Shown one piece after another: positions 62,556 to 64,000 of a stretch of 64,000 nucleotides of DNA (position 1 is the first letter of the stretch; the number at the start of each line of letters is the position of its first letter). The stretch is from Hyphomicrobiales bacterium (GTDB lineage: Bacteria > Pseudomonadota > Alphaproteobacteria > Rhizobiales > Rhizobiaceae), in contig UEGQ01000012.1 in assembly GCA_900466005.1 (NCBI GenBank), positions 62,001 through 126,000 on the forward strand. The letters are read 5' to 3'. A program made the position numbers and the translations under genes. Below the pieces are notes generated by a model. It was not told where the DNA came from and ran no database searches. It worked only from the letters and a program-made list of their open reading frames with translations.

Positions 62556-63599
62556 ATGAAGCGACTGATCATCACTGCTACCGCATTTAGCCTCTTTGCG
62601 AGCACGGTGCTTGCGGAGGTCGAGGAAGGAAAGTTCAAAGTCGTGGGTACTTGGGGCACAGGCGCCATGTATCCGGAGCACGAGGCGCCGTTGTGGAGCA
62701 AGGCGTTGCCCGACGCCTCGGGTGGCAAGCTTACCGCCGAGATCCAGCCCATGACCGATCTCGGTCTCAAGGGTTTCGAGACGGTCAAACTGCTGCAGAC
62801 CGGTGTCTATGACGCTGGTTTTGGCGCCTATTCCTACATTGCCTCGGGAAATCCCGTATTCGAGGGTATCGACCTCGCTCTGGCGTCCGGAAGCGGCGAG
62901 GAGAACCGCCGGCTTGTCGAGGCTTATGAACCGGTCGTCGCCGAGGCATTCGAGCGCATCCATGGCGTGAAACTTCTGGCGAGCTATCCGTTTCCTGCGC
63001 AGATCCTGGTTTGCCGCGGCGCCTTTAACGGCCTGGCGGATCTGAAGGGGCGCAAGATCCGCGTCTACTCTACGACGCTGGGCGACATGGCCGAAGGACT
63101 GGGCGGTGTGAGTGTCACGATCCCGCTTGGTGATGTCGTGCCTGCGCTCCAGCGCGGGGTGGTCGATTGCGGCATTTCCAGCGGTATCAGCATGTACACC
63201 GCGAAATGGCAGGACGTCGTAAAGTACGTGTACGAGACGCCCGTCTCCGCCGGCATCGCGTTCCTTGCCATGAACAAGGACAGATGGAGCAACCTTAATC
63301 CCGAAACGCAGGCGCTGATTGAGGCGGAAGTCGCCAAATTCGTGGATGGCGCCTGGGCCGCTCTTGCGGACTCACAGATCCAGGGGGTGGCCTGCCTCAC
63401 AGGTCAGGGCGAGAAATGCCGCTACGGCGAACCTGCGAAGATGCAGCTCGTGAAGGCGACGGACGCGGACGAAACGATCAGGAAGCAACTGCTCGCGGAG
63501 TTCGTTCTGAAACGGTACGCCGAACGCTGCGGTGACGAATGCACCGCACGCTGGAACGAAACCGCCGGTGCGGTGGTCGGCGTTGACGCGAAACCGTAA
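62556..63599 (+). CDS. TRAP transporter substrate-binding protein (DctP type)
   Basis: A 347-residue periplasmic protein with a Sec signal (MKRLIITATAFSLFASTVLA). Family features: KGFETVKLLQTGVYDAGFGAYSYIA, LADLKGRKIRVYSTTLGDMAEGLGGVSVTIPLGDVVPALQRGVVDC. The Arg in GRKIRV is the conserved carboxylate-binding residue, so the ligand is an organic acid. The C-terminal part has an unusual Cys quartet (VACLTGQGEKCRYG, ERCGDECTA), which could form disulfides. Ribosome-binding site GGGGGGAA lies upstream. Confidence 0.92.
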   Translation: MKRLIITATAFSLFASTVLAEVEEGKFKVVGTWGTGAMYPEHEAPLWSKALPDASGGKLTAEIQPMTDLGLKGFETVKLLQTGVYDAGFGAYSYIASGNPVFEGIDLALASGSGEENRRLVEAYEPVVAEAFERIHGVKLLASYPFPAQILVCRGAFNGLADLKGRKIRVYSTTLGDMAEGLGGVSVTIPLGDVVPALQRGVVDCGISSGISMYTAKWQDVVKYVYETPVSAGIAFLAMNKDRWSNLNPETQALIEAEVAKFVDGAWAALADSQIQGVACLTGQGEKCRYGEPAKMQLVKATDADETIRKQLLAEFVLKRYAERCGDECTARWNETAGAVVGVDAKP

Positions 63600-63645
63600 T
63601 CGCGTCGGACACAATCTGAAAACCACATCTTGGGGAACATCAGCG

Positions 63646-64000
63646 ATGTTGGACCGAATCCTGCTTCGCGGGCATGGCACGCTTGAGCGCGGCGCCCGCA
63701 TTCTTGTCTGGGCGTGCGGGGGCGCCCTCATCGTGATGTCGTTCGTCATCACTGTCGAAGCCCTTATGCGCAAGTTTCTTAGCCACTCGTTTGGCGGCGT
63801 GGACGAAATCACGGCCTATGTCTTCGCCGTCACAACGACTCTCGCGTTCCCATTCGCGATCCTGCAGCGCGCAAATATCCGGATCGATGTACTGCGCAAT
63901 TTCTTTCCCACCCCCTTACGCGCTGCAATGGATGTTCTTTCCTGGGCTTCGTTCACCTTCGTCTTTGGTCTGATCGCCTATCGCGCCTGCGGCCTTGCAT
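63646..64000 (+). CDS. TRAP transporter small permease (DctQ type), cut by window edge
   Basis: Starts MLDRILLRGHGTLERGARILVW and continues open to the right end (118 residues seen). Three hydrophobic segments are visible. The GGVDEITAYVFAVTTTLAFPFAILQRANIRIDVLRN stretch is the DctQ hallmark (xxxEExxxxxxxWxxFLGxxxxxRxxxHIxVDxL). It is 46 bases after the binding-protein gene; the large permease should follow outside the window. Confidence 0.88.
   Translation, partial: MLDRILLRGHGTLERGARILVWACGGALIVMSFVITVEALMRKFLSHSFGGVDEITAYVFAVTTTLAFPFAILQRANIRIDVLRNFFPTPLRAAMDVLSWASFTFVFGLIAYRACGLA

Overview
The window looks like accessory DNA from an alphaproteobacterium of the Rhizobiales (Rhizobium, Agrobacterium or Ensifer type). 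The reasons are high GC with strong third-position bias (which produces very long antisense shadow frames), many binding-protein-dependent ABC importers each packed with its own regulator and catabolic enzymes, a GlpS/GlpT-like ATPase pair, a small GC-rich palindromic repeat of the rhizobial kind, and IS21/IS630/IS110/IS66 elements. The number of transport and catabolic cassettes and of IS and recombinase remnants suggests a plasmid, chromid or chromosomal island; this is inference. I saw no rRNA, tRNA, CRISPR array or replication origin.

Layout. 1-1486: end of a creatininase-family gene and an agmatinase-family ureohydrolase. 1487-3290: a graveyard of fragments (FabF, SDR, IS66, IS3) around a TetR gene whose start lies in foreign sequence. 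3295-16796: a tandem-HTH GntR regulator diverging from a 12-kb operon with two ABC ATPases, two permeases, two SDRs, a Tat-exported binding protein, an imidase/deacetylase-like enzyme, a small Cys protein plus CobW GTPase, a second binding protein without signal peptide, and an amidase. 16789-18636: broken ribokinase and broken large serine recombinase. 18588-24979: cydDCABX (cytochrome bd oxidase and its assembly transporter), ending in a strong terminator and followed by an IS66 remnant.

25363-31230: LuxR regulator diverging from a spermidine/putrescine-type ABC transporter and an SDR. 31296-40111: a sigma-54 activator (AcoR type) diverging from a zinc alcohol dehydrogenase and a sugar/polyol-type ABC importer with two asymmetric ATPases; a sigma-54 promoter and two upstream palindromes are readable. 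40451-45480: a BMP-type (nucleoside-like) ABC importer. 45521-50283: an IS630 element split by an IS21 element which is itself split by an IS110 and a truncated second IS630; target duplications are visible.

50388-52294: LysR and a BASS-type transporter. 52360-52649: another serine recombinase fragment. 52826-53947: an orphan branched-chain amino-acid-type binding protein. 54260-64000: a catabolic unit with two acyl-CoA ligases, an alpha/beta hydrolase, an M20 amidohydrolase, a gamma-glutamyltransferase-family enzyme, a TetR regulator and the start of a TRAP transporter. The same operator-like palindrome (TTGACA-N4-TGTCAA) occurs at three of its promoters.

The most unusual parts are the amide/imide-like operon at 3-17 kb, the two ABC systems whose paired ATPases show complementary loss of catalytic motifs, the sigma-54 alcohol cluster with its readable control region, and the shared TetR operator in the last 10 kb.
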